Assembly (NCBI GenBank): GCA_030373045.1
Contig: JAUCPW010000004.1
Span: forward strand, 1-64,000
DNA from: Candidatus Fermentibacter sp.
GTDB lineage: Bacteria; Fermentibacterota; Fermentibacteria; Fermentibacterales; Fermentibacteraceae
DNA: 64,000 nucleotides
Direction of reading: 5' to 3'
The translations under genes were made by a program, and so were the position numbers. The notes under the pieces were generated by a model. That model made no database searches and was not told the DNA's origin. It worked only from the letters and a program-made list of their open reading frames with translations. Below are positions 23,099 to 33,307 of the stretch, piece after piece (the stretch's first letter is position 1; each line of letters begins with the position of its first letter).

Positions 23099-26070
23099 CA
23101 CATCACCGAGGCCAGGACGTCCCCCTCTATGATGTCATCCTCCAGGATGTCGACGAAGGGATTGCCGGCTTCGCCGAACCGCGTCCTCAGCAGTGGTTCG
23201 ATCTCCCCGAAGAGCGCGTACATCGAGTACATCGCCTCCTCGGGGCCCAGCAGGGAATCCAGCGAGGTCCTGAGCGTGTCGATCCGCGCCAGGAGGAAGT
23301 CGCGCTGGATTTCCGTATAGCCCTGGGACTCGACCCAGAAGGAGCTCGCGATCAGGAAGTGGAACGCTATCGAAGTGCGCACGCCTTCCGCGCCGGTGAG
23401 CGCGATGCTGTCGGCCAGCCCGGCGGCCGAGGCCATCGCCGATCCCGGTACCCAGGGCTCCGGCGAACCGGGATCGAGATCCCTCGCGGCGAGCATCCCC
23501 CCAGTCCCGTACCAGACGCTCTCGAAGCGCGACAGGACGTCAGGGGGCACGTTGTCACGGAAGTCGCTCCGCGAGATCATGATCCGGTTCATGAGGAACA
23601 TGTCCACGTCCTGGAGGCCGAGGACAGTCTTCAGGAAGGTGCCCCTCCATGCGGGAACCGTCCCCGTCCGCGGCAGCGCGGCCATGACCTGCAGCGGCAC
23701 GATCCCGTCCGGCGGCCAGAGGGATATCCATTCGAAACCGTCGGTGAGGAGGCACACGGACAGGTCGACCATCCCTTCGGGGCCACGGGGATCGCCCTTC
23801 AGGGAGAGGGCCACCGCTCTCGCCGCCAGATGTCCGGGCAGCAGGGCGTCCGTCGATGCCATCCCGCCCTCGGCCAGGGCCAGGAGCCCCGTGGTGTCGC
23901 AGGCCATGGCCCTGCGGAAGAGGTCGGCGTCGGTGGCTGCCATTGCCGCCTGGTCCGCCAGGTCGGACGTCAGGCGCTGGCGTATATCGGCCGGGAGCTC
24001 GTCGCAGGTGGATGAGAGGGCCGTGCAGAGGCTGTCGGCGGCTTCCGGATGGAAGAGCATCGCGAAGCCCGAGGTCCATTCCGCAGACTCGATCCGGGAT
24101 TCGGTCCTGTCGCCGGTCGCGCTGGATCCGGCTATGCCCTGGAGCTTGTCCAGCCAGATCATGTGGAGGGCGTCGAAGCCGCCTCCCAGGGGGGCGAGGG
24201 ATATGGCCTGGTGTATGTAGTCGGCCCGCCTGTGGCCATGGAGCTGATAGGCCCTTCTCATGGCCCTCATCGTCATGTCGGGCATGCCCAGCCTCGTGTA
24301 GGTGAGCGCGAAGTTGTTGTTGAGCTCGGCATAGTCGGGAGCCCTCGTCCTGAGGGATTCATAGGCGGCGAGAGCCTGCATGGTGGCTTCGAGCGAGAGG
24401 TCGCGGCCGGCGGGATAGCCGGCCTCCTGCGTCAGCCTTGCGAGCGCCGGATTCGCGGGCTGATAGAGGATGGCCTTGGTGAGCCAGGCGCTGCCGAGGC
24501 CGTACCATCCCCCGAGCTCCTCGGGGTTTACCTCGACGCACCTGGTGCAGATCGCTATCGAGCTGTCGCAGCACACCCAGGCGTACTGGAACCGCTGCAG
24601 GGCCTCCTGCCGCCTGGCCTCTTCGCCCGTCTGCTCCCAGGCCATGGCCGCATTGGCAGCCAGGCCGAGTTCGCTCTCTATCTTGTCCAGATACTGGTCC
24701 TTGCCCAGGAAGAGGTAGTGGCCGGACCTCATGCCGGTGACGTAACGCTCCGTGCCCCAGAGTGCCATGAACAGGGCAGGGAGCAGGAACAGGACGGCGA
24801 CCGCCCTGGGCAGGGCCCTTTCGCCCGCCCTGCCTCCCGAGAGGAGCAGGCCGCAGAACAGCGCGAACACGAAGGCGCCGGGCGGCCATCTCAGGCTGAC
24901 CGACACGAAGGCCTCGCCGAGGAAGGCGATGATGCCCGCCAGTATCCCGGCATCCCTGACGGACAGCCTCCTCCTCCCGCCCGACCCGTCGTCCATCGAG
25001 GAGGAGAAGAGCCTCCAGAAAGCCGCCGCGAAGAACAGCGCGCCCACGATGCCGATCTCCACGAGTATCTCGAGGTACTCGCAGTGGACGTGGAGCGTGT
25101 TGTGGCTGGTGCCCAGGATGCTGTACATCGGGTTCCGCACGGCCGGGAAGATGATCTGGAACGTGCCGGGGCCGTATCCCAGGAAGGGATTGGCGGCTAT
25201 GAGCGCCAGGGCGCCGCTCCAGATGACCAGCCTCACCCTCGCCGTGCCCTCGCCGAGGCGGGACAGCTCCATGAGCCTGTCCTTCATCAGCAGGCCGACT
25301 ATCACGACGGCTGCCAGCGCCGCCAGCGGGATGACCAGGCTCCTCCCGGAGCCCCCGCGGATGCCGGTCGACGAATAGAGCGCCATGAAGACCAGGCCGG
25401 CGATCATCCCGAGCAGGCTCCCGCGGGTGCCGCTGGCGGATATCGTCAGTACCGAGATCAGCGTGAACGCGGCCATGGACGACAGCTTCGCGGCCCTGCC
25501 CATGCGCGATCCCATGAGGATCCCCACGGCTGCGGGCATGAAGGCCGCGACGAGGCCCCCCAGCAGGTTCGGGTTGCCCAGCGAACCCGAGACCCTGCCT
25601 CCGGAGCCGAGGTAGACATCCCAGGGGAAGATCACGACGTTCATCCACTGGAGCATCGAATAGACGCAGAGCAGGGCCATTATCACGAGAAGACCCCACT
25701 GCACCGTGATCCGGCCCTTGTCGTCGAGCAGGAGCCCGGCCGCCCCGGTGGTCAGACCGAGCATGCCGAGGCTGATGATGATGTTGGGGCCGTTCACGGA
25801 AGGCACGCCGGAGAAGTGGCGGGCCGTCATCCAGGCCATGAGCAGGAGGAAGGCCGACGCCAGCTTCCAGTCCACTGCGCGGTTGAGGGGAACCCCCCTC
25901 GCCGCCGCGGATGCCACCAGCAGCGAGACCGCGGCCCCGCCCAGGCAGTAGGCGAGCTCCTTGACCAGGATGCTCGATCTGTTGTTGGGCAGGAGAGTGA
26001 ACACGACGAGGGCGGACACTAGTATCAGCAGCCAGGGGGCGACGGATCTCTCGAAGGGTCTACTGGTCAT
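23098..26070 (-). CDS. O-antigen-ligase-like membrane protein with long soluble tail
   Basis: 990 residues. The first ~430 residues carry about ten transmembrane helices and the Wzy_C/O-antigen ligase pattern, including GSLGNPNLLGG, SASGTRGSLLG and LGYGPGTFQIIFP...SHNTLHVHCEYLEILVEIG, where a periplasmic His-rich loop is expected. The remaining ~550 residues are soluble, helical and TPR-like, far longer than in standard WaaL or PglL. It would join polymerised glycan to lipid A core or to proteins. ATG 26070 overlaps the WecA-like gene by 11 bases. Last gene of the glycan operon. Confidence 0.82.
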   Translation of the reverse strand: MTSRPFERSVAPWLLILVSALVVFTLLPNNRSSILVKELAYCLGGAAVSLLVASAAARGVPLNRAVDWKLASAFLLLMAWMTARHFSGVPSVNGPNIIISLGMLGLTTGAAGLLLDDKGRITVQWGLLVIMALLCVYSMLQWMNVVIFPWDVYLGSGGRVSGSLGNPNLLGGLVAAFMPAAVGILMGSRMGRAAKLSSMAAFTLISVLTISASGTRGSLLGMIAGLVFMALYSSTGIRGGSGRSLVIPLAALAAVVIVGLLMKDRLMELSRLGEGTARVRLVIWSGALALIAANPFLGYGPGTFQIIFPAVRNPMYSILGTSHNTLHVHCEYLEILVEIGIVGALFFAAAFWRLFSSSMDDGSGGRRRLSVRDAGILAGIIAFLGEAFVSVSLRWPPGAFVFALFCGLLLSGGRAGERALPRAVAVLFLLPALFMALWGTERYVTGMRSGHYLFLGKDQYLDKIESELGLAANAAMAWEQTGEEARRQEALQRFQYAWVCCDSSIAICTRCVEVNPEELGGWYGLGSAWLTKAILYQPANPALARLTQEAGYPAGRDLSLEATMQALAAYESLRTRAPDYAELNNNFALTYTRLGMPDMTMRAMRRAYQLHGHRRADYIHQAISLAPLGGGFDALHMIWLDKLQGIAGSSATGDRTESRIESAEWTSGFAMLFHPEAADSLCTALSSTCDELPADIRQRLTSDLADQAAMAATDADLFRRAMACDTTGLLALAEGGMASTDALLPGHLAARAVALSLKGDPRGPEGMVDLSVCLLTDGFEWISLWPPDGIVPLQVMAALPRTGTVPAWRGTFLKTVLGLQDVDMFLMNRIMISRSDFRDNVPPDVLSRFESVWYGTGGMLAARDLDPGSPEPWVPGSAMASAAGLADSIALTGAEGVRTSIAFHFLIASSFWVESQGYTEIQRDFLLARIDTLRTSLDSLLGPEEAMYSMYALFGEIEPLLRTRFGEAGNPFVDILEDDIIEGDVLASVM

Positions 26071-27160
26071 CCCTGGTCCTGTTCCTCTTCTCTCCACGCG
26101 AGATGAAGAATGCGATGATGGCCGAGAAACCGACGGCATGGGCAAAGACGAGCACGGCCTGGTAGGGGGCCAGGGTCGGGAGCAGCAGGGCCAGGATGCC
26201 CATGAGCAGCCCGACCGCGTAGAGGAGCAGCACGGCCTCCCTGTGGCTCATGCCGATGCGCATCAGCCTGTGGGCCAGGTGGTTCCTGTCGCCGGAGAGG
26301 AGGGGCACGCCCCTCCGTTTCCTGTAGATGAGGACCAGGAGCGTGTCCAGCAGGGGCACCGCCAGGACGAGCAGCGGCGAGAAGATCGCGATCTCCCTGA
26401 TGGAACCGGCGGGCGTGTAGACACCGAGGACCGATGCGATGCCCAGCATGAACCCGAGGAAGTTGCTCCCGCAGTCGCCCATGAAGATCGATGCGGGATT
26501 GAAGTTGAAGACGAGGAACCCGCACGAGGCCCCGGACAGGGCGGCGCAGGCGAAGGCCACAGCCTCGTTGCCGGAGATCAGGTTGATGACCGTCAGGAAG
26601 GCCGTGGCTATCGCGGATACCCCGGCGGCGAGGCCGTCGGCGTGATCAAGGAGGTTGAGCGAGTTCGTTATCCCGACCAGCCAGATGATGGTGAGCGGGG
26701 CCGAGAGCCAGGCCAGCGGTCCCCCGGCCAGGAAGATGCTGAGCTGGGCGCCCTTGAGCACGAAATAGACCCCGACCGCGAGTGCCGAGAGGGACTGGAG
26801 GAGGAGCTTCATCCGGGGGGAGAGCTCGAGCATGTCGTCGAGCAGACCCGTCAGGGTCATCAGGAGGCCCCCGCCGATGACCATCACCCCCAGGGACTGC
26901 CAGTTCAGGGGGGTGTCGGCTATCGCGCCCTCGGGCAGGCCGCGCCAGAACAGGAGCCCCGCCGCGATCGTAACGGCGAAGGCCGAGTAGACCGCCGCCC
27001 CGCCCAGCAGGGGCGTGGCGATGAGGTGCTTCTTCCTGTTCCCGGGCCTGTCGACGAGGTTTGTCCGGAGGGCCACCCTCCTGGCCACCGGGGTCAGCAG
27101 GAGCGATATCGTGAGCGCCCCGATGAAGGCGAACAGGATGTGCTGGATGGAATCGCTCAT
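26060..27160 (-). CDS. WecA/TagO-like undecaprenyl-phosphate HexNAc-1-P transferase
   Basis: 366 residues with about eleven transmembrane helices. Family motifs are present: [13 protein letters not shown], the Asp pair in [38 protein letters not shown] and the cytoplasmic His-rich loop [17 protein letters not shown]. Members attach GlcNAc-1-P or a related sugar phosphate to undecaprenyl phosphate. It is the second possible glycan-initiating enzyme of this operon (the other is at 31913). ATGA overlap with the upstream ATPase gene. Confidence 0.92.
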   Translation of the reverse strand: MSDSIQHILFAFIGALTISLLLTPVARRVALRTNLVDRPGNRKKHLIATPLLGGAAVYSAFAVTIAAGLLFWRGLPEGAIADTPLNWQSLGVMVIGGGLLMTLTGLLDDMLELSPRMKLLLQSLSALAVGVYFVLKGAQLSIFLAGGPLAWLSAPLTIIWLVGITNSLNLLDHADGLAAGVSAIATAFLTVINLISGNEAVAFACAALSGASCGFLVFNFNPASIFMGDCGSNFLGFMLGIASVLGVYTPAGSIREIAIFSPLLVLAVPLLDTLLVLIYRKRRGVPLLSGDRNHLAHRLMRIGMSHREAVLLLYAVGLLMGILALLLPTLAPYQAVLVFAHAVGFSAIIAFFISRGEKRNRTRDDQ

Positions 27161-28200
27161 TTGACGAGCCTTTCGCCGCCTGCGCCGAAGAAGTGGCAGC
27201 GCCCGGGCCTGAAGCCGAGCCGGAGCACGCTTCCGACGGAAGCCTCCACGGACGGGTCGCACCTCATGACGATCGGCTCACCCGTATCCGTTCTCATGTA
27301 GACGATCTTCTCGTTGCCCAGTATCTCCACGACCTCGGCGACGCAGGAGACGGCGCCTGCCTGGAGCTGGACCACGTCCTCGGGCCTGATGCCGATCCTG
27401 GCAGCTCCTTCCGGGATATCCTGCCCCGACGACACCGCTCCCGCCCTCCCGGCACCCTCCCCGGTCAGTTCGAGGAAGTTCATCGCGGGGCTCCCGATGA
27501 ATCCGGCCACGAACGAGTTCACTGGTCTGTCGTAGAGTTCGAGAGGGGCGGCGAGCTGCTGGATCAGGCCGTCCCTGAGCACGACTATGCGGTCGCCCAG
27601 CGTCATGGCCTCGGCCTGGTCGTGTGTGACGTAGATCATCGTGGATCCGAGCCGGTGATGGATCCTGGCCAGCTCGCTCCGCATCTGGACGCGCAGCTTG
27701 GCGTCGAGGTTGGACAGGGGTTCGTCGAAGAGGAACACCGAGGGCTTCCTGACGATGGCCCTTCCCAGAGCGACCCTCTGCCTCTGACCGCCGGAGAGCT
27801 CGCGCGGCTTCCTGCCCAGGAGGGCGGTGATCTCCAGGATGCCCGCGGCCTCCTCGACCCTCCGGTTCATCTCCGGCCCCGGTATCCTCCGCATGCGCAG
27901 GGCGAACGCCATGTTGTCGAACACGGTCATGTGCGGGTAGAGGGCGTAGTTCTGGAAGACCATGGCGATGTCGCGGTCCTGCGGGGAGACGTCCGTGACG
28001 TCGCGCCCGCCTATCCATACTGAACCGGAGGTCGGGGTCTCGAGCCCGGCGAGTATCCTGAGCGATGTGGACTTCCCGCATCCGCTCGGTCCCACGAGCA
28101 CGAGAAAGGAGCCGTCCTCCGCGGTCACGGTGAAATCCCCCAGGGCCGTCACCCCGCCGGGAAAGACCTTGCCTACCGATCTGAATTCGACTGCCGCCAT
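27157..28200 (-). CDS. MalK/UgpC-type ABC transporter ATPase
   Basis: 347 residues. Walker [11 protein letters not shown]-loop [12 protein letters not shown], signature [15 protein letters not shown], Walker [17 protein letters not shown] and switch His in VTHDQAEAM, followed by a C-terminal regulatory MOP/TOBE domain (IGIRPEDV). It energises carbohydrate importers of the maltose/glycerol-phosphate type. No binding protein or permease is in the window, so it may serve distant transporters, as MsmK does in streptococci. It follows a glycogen-binding-domain lipoprotein. Confidence 0.92.
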   Translation of the reverse strand: MAAVEFRSVGKVFPGGVTALGDFTVTAEDGSFLVLVGPSGCGKSTSLRILAGLETPTSGSVWIGGRDVTDVSPQDRDIAMVFQNYALYPHMTVFDNMAFALRMRRIPGPEMNRRVEEAAGILEITALLGRKPRELSGGQRQRVALGRAIVRKPSVFLFDEPLSNLDAKLRVQMRSELARIHHRLGSTMIYVTHDQAEAMTLGDRIVVLRDGLIQQLAAPLELYDRPVNSFVAGFIGSPAMNFLELTGEGAGRAGAVSSGQDIPEGAARIGIRPEDVVQLQAGAVSCVAEVVEILGNEKIVYMRTDTGEPIVMRCDPSVEASVGSVLRLGFRPGRCHFFGAGGERLVK

Positions 28201-28210
28201 GTCCTCCCCG

Positions 28211-28582
28211 TCACCTGACGAGGACCGACACCTCCCTGCCGCCGTATTCCGCGCGGAGATGGTTGGAGGGATCGGGCACCCAGATGTGCCCGTCAACGAG
28301 GAAGGCGTACCTGTACCTTCCCTTCTCGAGGGCGGCCTCGGCCGTCCAGAATCCGTCGTCATCGGGGGTCATCACACCGCAGGACGGGTCGAGCGTGCCC
28401 CCGGCGGATTCGAGTCCCCCCCATGCGTTCCAGTCGCCGATCACCTGGACCGAGGCTGCCCCGGGATACCAGAGCCTGAATCCACCGGGATCCCCCAGGG
28501 TCGCGGGCGTGAAGGCGGAGCACCCGCCGAGGGCGAGCGCCAGCAGGAGCGCGGGCACGGCCGCGGCGATCCGCAGCCTCAT
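28211..28582 (-). CDS. lipoprotein with CBM48/AMPK glycogen-binding domain
   Basis: 123 residues. The signal ends LALGGC (lipobox, Cys near 18). The mature part is one CBM48-type domain: [20 protein letters not shown] with the conserved W-N, then [20 protein letters not shown] and [12 protein letters not shown]. Such domains bind alpha-glucans. As a lipoprotein without an enzyme domain it may be a surface or periplasmic glucan sensor or a structural module. ATGA overlap with the gene upstream. Confidence 0.85.
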   Translation of the reverse strand: MRLRIAAAVPALLLALALGGCSAFTPATLGDPGGFRLWYPGAASVQVIGDWNAWGGLESAGGTLDPSCGVMTPDDDGFWTAEAALEKGRYRYAFLVDGHIWVPDPSNHLRAEYGGREVSVLVR

Positions 28583-29844
28583 GGGAACACCGCGCAGAGC
28601 GAGACTCCGACGGTCGTCCCGCCGCCCGACCTCTCGAGCACGATCAGGGCGCGGGCACCCTGCCTGCAGTAGGCCACGCCCAGGCTGCATGCGGGCTGGG
28701 GAAGGGCCCCTCCCCCGGCTTCGGGGCTCGCCGAGATGTCGAGCAGGGCGTGCACCCCCGGAAGCGGCGAGTAGCCTGCGGTTCCCGTGATCCTCACACT
28801 GTCCTGCATCAGCTCCAGCCCGCCGCCCATGGAAGTCCGTCCGGCGTGGAGGACCGATTCGAGGCTGCACCGCCAGGAACGGCCTCCCATCCCGGTGGCG
28901 AGGAGGGAGTGGTGGAAGCCGCCCTCGGAGACGAGGTCGACCGACGCCCTTCCTCTCGCCGCCCCCGGATCGGCGGGATCATACCGGCAGCCGGCCATTC
29001 CGGAAAGTGCGGAGGTCAGCGGCCTGACGACCGCATCCAGGCCGACCGTGGTCCTGCCCGGCGAGAAGGCTTTCCCGGGCACTCCGATCGAGTCACCGGC
29101 CCAGGTGAACACGGGCACGAGTTCGAGACGGCCCCCGCCCCAACCCATGGGCGAGTATCCTGCCCCTTCGACGACGAGGGCCGTGGAATCGGCTCCCGAT
29201 CCGCTCCTGGCCAGGACGATCCAGGGTTCGATGATGCGCAGGTCGATGCGCGCCTCGTATGTGTCGAGGTCGAAGGCGGAGTCGGCTCCGGCGCTCCAGA
29301 TCCGCGTGTAGCCGAAGCTGCCGAAGCCGAGCCATGGAGAGGAGGCTTCGAAGACGCAGACGGTGTCGGCGCCGGGAAGGAAGTGTTCCGTGAAATCGAG
29401 GGTCGTTCCCAGGAGCCCGCCCAGGCAGCCGTGGATCGAGGACACCGAGTCGATGTCGACCCAGCCGTGCTCGATCAGGGGATCCCTGAGCCCCGGGACG
29501 AAGGGCGCCCTGAGCGAACGCGAGACGCCGGCCCCGATCCAGGGGGTTCCGGGCCAGCCGGCCTCGATGCCGCCGCTCCGCAGGAAGATCTCGCTCGAAT
29601 CCGCATCCCTGGCAGTGACTGTGAGGGAGGCGCCGATGCGCCCTGATTCGAGCTCGAGAGTCTCGCTCAGTTCCATAAGCCTGTCCCCGGCGCCGACCCA
29701 CGAGTCGCCGCCCGGCGTGCAGAGAGCCTCCGCGGTGAACGTCGCCCTGTGGGAGAGGACCCAGCCTCCCGGATCCAGGGAGTCGGGAGGACTCGCCACG
29801 GCCATGAGGAGTATCAGTACCAGCTCGCACCTCCGAACCCGCAT
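28579..29844 (-). CDS. predicted exported beta-rich protein
   Basis: 421 residues with an N-terminal signal peptide (about 1-18). The rest alternates short hydrophobic strands with glycine and serine turns and ends on an aromatic/hydrophobic strand ([12 protein letters not shown]), as in outer-membrane barrels. Family not recognised. ATG 29844 lies 31 bases inside the PorV-like gene; the internal Met at 29802 would lose the signal peptide. Confidence 0.65.
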   Translation of the reverse strand: MRVRRCELVLILLMAVASPPDSLDPGGWVLSHRATFTAEALCTPGGDSWVGAGDRLMELSETLELESGRIGASLTVTARDADSSEIFLRSGGIEAGWPGTPWIGAGVSRSLRAPFVPGLRDPLIEHGWVDIDSVSSIHGCLGGLLGTTLDFTEHFLPGADTVCVFEASSPWLGFGSFGYTRIWSAGADSAFDLDTYEARIDLRIIEPWIVLARSGSGADSTALVVEGAGYSPMGWGGGRLELVPVFTWAGDSIGVPGKAFSPGRTTVGLDAVVRPLTSALSGMAGCRYDPADPGAARGRASVDLVSEGGFHHSLLATGMGGRSWRCSLESVLHAGRTSMGGGLELMQDSVRITGTAGYSPLPGVHALLDISASPEAGGGALPQPACSLGVAYCRQGARALIVLERSGGGTTVGVSLCAVFP

Positions 29845-30611
29845 TCGACGGTGACGGCGTGAACCGCTGAGGAATCCCCCAGCGACAGCCCGTACCCGAT
29901 GGTGAATCGCCCGACGTCTGCTGCAGCCCCCGCGTTCCAGGCGTCCCCGTCGGAGCCCGTTGCCGCTCTGAGCCAGGGAGTGACATCCAGCTCGGCCCCG
30001 AGTGCCGGACCGTCATCCGAGACGGAGGCATGGACCCTCAGCTCGCGGGTGAAGATGTAGGTGGCCCCCCAGTGGGTCTCGGCCTCGGTCCCCGACGGCG
30101 CCGACAGCGGGATGTCGACCACCGAGGCACCGAGGGAGAAGGTGGGGAAGATGGCGAACTGGAGCCCTGCGCTTCCGAGGGCCTCGTTGCCGCCGTCTCT
30201 CCTTTCGACCCTGCAGGCCGCTCCCAGGGCGATGCTCGGGCCGAAGAAGCCCTCGATGAATCCCACCGGATCACCCGTAGCGACCCATGCGCATGCCGCA
30301 GTGGCCGAGACTGGATCGGAGCCGTCCCCCGGTGCGCCCGGTGCCTCGGCCCAGCCGAGGACGAGCGAGGAGAAGACGGGACCGGTCCTGGTGCCGGCGC
30401 CGGCCGCGGCGGAGCTCCCGGAGCCGTCGAGCCAGGACGCCGACAGGTCGATGCCCTCGATCCTGGAGATGCCGGCAGGGGCCTCGTAGGCGGTCGAGGG
30501 AGAGTCGCCCCATGCCGAAGGCCAGGCAGCAACGGCCAGGGCCTCCACCGAGCCGGCCCCGGACCATGCCGTGGAGGCGGAGAGGAGCAGGGCTGCAAGG
30601 CTCGGTATCAT
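29814..30611 (-). CDS. PorV/PorQ-like outer-membrane protein
   Basis: 265 residues. After a signal peptide (about 1-18) comes AWGDSPSTAYEAPAGISRIEG, close to the A-x-G-D-x-x-x-A-x-x-x-N-P-A-G-L pattern of PorV/PorQ-like barrels, and the sequence ends with an aromatic residue (GGASWY). PorV is part of type IX secretion in Bacteroidetes, but PorV-like proteins also occur without it. Assignment rests on this pattern alone. It is 5 bases after the PAS-domain gene. Confidence 0.55.
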   Translation of the reverse strand: MIPSLAALLLSASTAWSGAGSVEALAVAAWPSAWGDSPSTAYEAPAGISRIEGIDLSASWLDGSGSSAAAGAGTRTGPVFSSLVLGWAEAPGAPGDGSDPVSATAACAWVATGDPVGFIEGFFGPSIALGAACRVERRDGGNEALGSAGLQFAIFPTFSLGASVVDIPLSAPSGTEAETHWGATYIFTRELRVHASVSDDGPALGAELDVTPWLRAATGSDGDAWNAGAAADVGRFTIGYGLSLGDSSAVHAVTVECGFGGASWY

Positions 30612-30616
30612 CTCGG

Positions 30617-31912
30617 CTACCTCCCCTGGTCCGGTACGGGGATCATTATCTGGTAAAACCTGCGGTCTCCGTCAGCCCTCGACACGAAGACGGCGCCCGA
30701 GGCGCCTCCGCTCCGGGAGGCGCCGTGCATGGGGAAGTTCGAGAGTCGGTTCTGCCGTCCGCCCGGCACCGAGGCGCAGTCGGTGGAATCGAGCGCGAGC
30801 CTGGTGCCCAGCGACACGGAGAGGTAGCTGCCGGCAGCCATGCCGTGCAGGCCGGCTGCCAGTTCGGCACGGTCGATCCTCACCGCTATCCCGCTGCTCT
30901 CGGGCAGGCAGGTCCCGAAATCCGCCCCGGCCAGGTTGTTGAAAGCCTCTAGCAGATCCTCGGGGGTGACGCACGCCCTCGCCGGTCCTGCCGGCGCCAG
31001 GATCTCCAGAGGGGAGCCCAGCAGCGATTCGAGCCTTCCCGCCGACGAGTGCAGCCATCCAGTGACATCGAGTTCCCGCGGGGCCGCTCCCGGGTTCGGG
31101 GTGTCCCCGGGAGGGGGCTCCGGGAGCGGGGTTCGCCCGGCTCCGCCGTCGACCAGGCCTAACGGGGCCGCAGCGGCCCCGTCGCGGCCGACCGGTGATG
31201 ACCCAGCCCCCGGCGGTTCCTCGAGGATCATCAGCACTGCGCCGGCAGGCGAGCCGTCATATCCCCGGAAGGATGAGACGGATACCATGAGATCCCTCCC
31301 CGGGGCGCACGGTGCGTTGGACAGCATGGACCGGGTCCTCATCGCCTGTATCGCAGGACATCCGGGGCACGGCGTGTCGAGCCCCCCGAGCATCCTGTGG
31401 CACTGCCTCCCGGCGAGGGACCCGGGGCGCTCGCCGGCGAGGGACGCGAAGGAGCCGCTGCACCAGAGAATCCTGCAGTCCCTGTCCACGCAGAACACCG
31501 GGCTGCCAGTCGCTTCCAGCAATGCGCGCCTCTGCTCCTCGTGGTCGAGGATGGCCCTGTTCCTCTGCTGTCCCTCGGTGAAGTCGCGCAGGGAGATGAG
31601 GAGGCCGCCCCCGCCGAGCCCCGTCGCGCGGATGATCACGGGGATGTAGACCGCTCCGGGCAGGGACAGCTCCCACTCGTAGGCACGCACGTCGCCGGGG
31701 AGTATCCGCGAGAGGGCGGCATGGAGACCCACCCGGTTGTCCAGGTCCATCGGGATGATCTCCTCGATGCGCCTGCCCTCGGCTTCGGCCCCCGCCCTGA
31801 TCCCGAGGAGCCTGCACATCTCCTCGTTGACCCTGACGACGAGCCCGTCGCGAACGATCATCAGGGCCTCCGGACAGGCCTCGAAACAGATCCTGCCGAG
31901 CTCCTCGGCCAC
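30617..31912 (-). CDS. PAS-domain protein with degenerate kinase-like C-terminus
   Basis: 431 residues, no membrane segment. PAS 1 spans about 5-115 and PAS 2 about 125-230; PAS 2 carries a cysteine cluster (QCHRML...CPGCPA). After a proline-rich linker, residues 280-430 follow the layout of a histidine-kinase ATPase domain (compare ELDVTGWLHSSAGRLESLLG with [20 protein letters not shown] of the kinase at 58090). The N-box Asn, the D-x-G and G-x-G boxes and the whole HDFNN dimerisation helix are missing. A non-catalytic sensor or pseudokinase is inferred. It starts at GTG 31912, directly after the sugar transferase stop. Confidence 0.75.
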   Translation of the reverse strand: MAEELGRICFEACPEALMIVRDGLVVRVNEEMCRLLGIRAGAEAEGRRIEEIIPMDLDNRVGLHAALSRILPGDVRAYEWELSLPGAVYIPVIIRATGLGGGGLLISLRDFTEGQQRNRAILDHEEQRRALLEATGSPVFCVDRDCRILWCSGSFASLAGERPGSLAGRQCHRMLGGLDTPCPGCPAIQAMRTRSMLSNAPCAPGRDLMVSVSSFRGYDGSPAGAVLMILEEPPGAGSSPVGRDGAAAAPLGLVDGGAGRTPLPEPPPGDTPNPGAAPRELDVTGWLHSSAGRLESLLGSPLEILAPAGPARACVTPEDLLEAFNNLAGADFGTCLPESSGIAVRIDRAELAAGLHGMAAGSYLSVSLGTRLALDSTDCASVPGGRQNRLSNFPMHGASRSGGASGAVFVSRADGDRRFYQIMIPVPDQGR

Positions 31913-33307
31913 CTAGTAGGCTCCCCTCCCCCTGAAGACGGTCGCAACGGTGCGCAGAAGTATGGCGACGTCGAGCATGAACGACTGATTCCTTATGTAG
32001 TAGAAGTCATACTCTATGTTGTCGTGGAGCGGTAGGTCCTTCCTGCCCATGATCTGCCAGAGCCCGGTTATGCCCGGCCTGACCTCGAGCCTCCTCTTCT
32101 GCCATTCCGAATACCCTTCGACGATGAAGGGCATCTCGGGCCGCGGACCCACCATGCTCATGCTCCCGGCGACCACGTTGAAGAGCTGGGGCAGTTCGTC
32201 GAGGCTGGTGCGCCTGAGGAACCTCCCCACCCGGGTGACCCTCGGGTCGCCGGGCGAGAGCGGGGCGACCTCGTACTCCCCCGTCTCCGGCTTCATGGTC
32301 CTGAACTTGTAGAAGGTGAAGGGGACGCCGTTCCGCCCTATCCTCACCTGCCTGAACACGGGCGATCCGTTCCCCCCCAGCAGGAGCACCAGGTAGATGA
32401 TCACGAGGAATGGGCTCAGAACCACGATGGCCAGGGAAGCCATAACGATGTCGGACAGGCGCTTGACCGCCCTCGCCGGCATCCCGTGGGGCGAATGCCC
32501 TATCTCGATGATCGGAAGCCTCGCCAGATCGTCCAGGTCGGTCGGGGCGGACGAGATCTCGAACAGGTCGCTGACCACCCTGAAGTGCACGTCGCTCTTC
32601 TCGACGGAAGAGATGACGTCCAGGATCCTCCCCCTGTCGAGGTCGGGCGCCGCGAAGAAGACCTCGTCTATCTTCATGCTCACCAGCAGCCTCGGGAGAT
32701 CGTTCAGCGAGCCGGAGACCGGGATGCCTCCCACCGTTCTGGGTCCGCCGTCGTCCGAGGCCGGCGAGATGAAGCCGACAACCACCGGGTGAGGTCTCGG
32801 GAGCTTTTCGAGGCTGCCCGCCACCCGCGTCGCGACCTCTCCGGTGCCCACCACGAGTATCCTCGGAGCCTCCATCACCGGAGCGACGCGCCGTGCCAGC
32901 GATCTGGCCGCCGCCCTCAGGATCGATGCGACGGGAACGGCGCAGGCCGTGTAGAGGATGAGCATCAGGCGCGAATAGTCCTTCTGAGCCAGGTAGCTGG
33001 CCGCCATCATCGCCACCGACATGGCCAGCAGGGCCTTCATGGTCTTCTGGATTTCGCCGGTGCCGCCGGGGAGCCTCCTGGGCCTGTAGAGCCCGGCCCA
33101 GCCGAAACAGACGATCCACAGGAGCCAGATCGCCGGTATGACGTGCAGGTAGTCGCCGAAGCGGACGTCGAAGCCGGGCACGTGATCGCCTATCACGGCG
33201 GATCTGAGCCAGAAGGTAATGAGGAATATCACGGGCACGGCCACGGTGTCGGCGGCGAGCAGGAACAGGCTGAGGACCCTGTCGGCCCTCCTGACCGGGG
33301 CGAGCAT
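31913..33307 (-). CDS. undecaprenyl-phosphate sugar phosphotransferase (WcaJ/WbaP-like)
   Basis: 464 residues. Four N-terminal transmembrane helices, a Rossmann-like CoA-binding domain ([15 protein letters not shown]) and the C-terminal bacterial sugar transferase domain: [67 protein letters not shown] and [10 protein letters not shown]. It transfers a sugar-1-phosphate to undecaprenyl phosphate, the first step of a surface glycan. ATG 33307 overlaps the GT2 stop (TGATG). Confidence 0.95.
   Translation of the reverse strand: MLAPVRRADRVLSLFLLAADTVAVPVIFLITFWLRSAVIGDHVPGFDVRFGDYLHVIPAIWLLWIVCFGWAGLYRPRRLPGGTGEIQKTMKALLAMSVAMMAASYLAQKDYSRLMLILYTACAVPVASILRAAARSLARRVAPVMEAPRILVVGTGEVATRVAGSLEKLPRPHPVVVGFISPASDDGGPRTVGGIPVSGSLNDLPRLLVSMKIDEVFFAAPDLDRGRILDVISSVEKSDVHFRVVSDLFEISSAPTDLDDLARLPIIEIGHSPHGMPARAVKRLSDIVMASLAIVVLSPFLVIIYLVLLLGGNGSPVFRQVRIGRNGVPFTFYKFRTMKPETGEYEVAPLSPGDPRVTRVGRFLRRTSLDELPQLFNVVAGSMSMVGPRPEMPFIVEGYSEWQKRRLEVRPGITGLWQIMGRKDLPLHDNIEYDFYYIRNQSFMLDVAILLRTVATVFRGRGAY

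Noticed and set aside
33193-33306. N-terminal extension of the sugar transferase upstream of 33307
   Set aside because: The extension beyond Met 33307 lies in the GT2 gene and has no transferase-like sequence.
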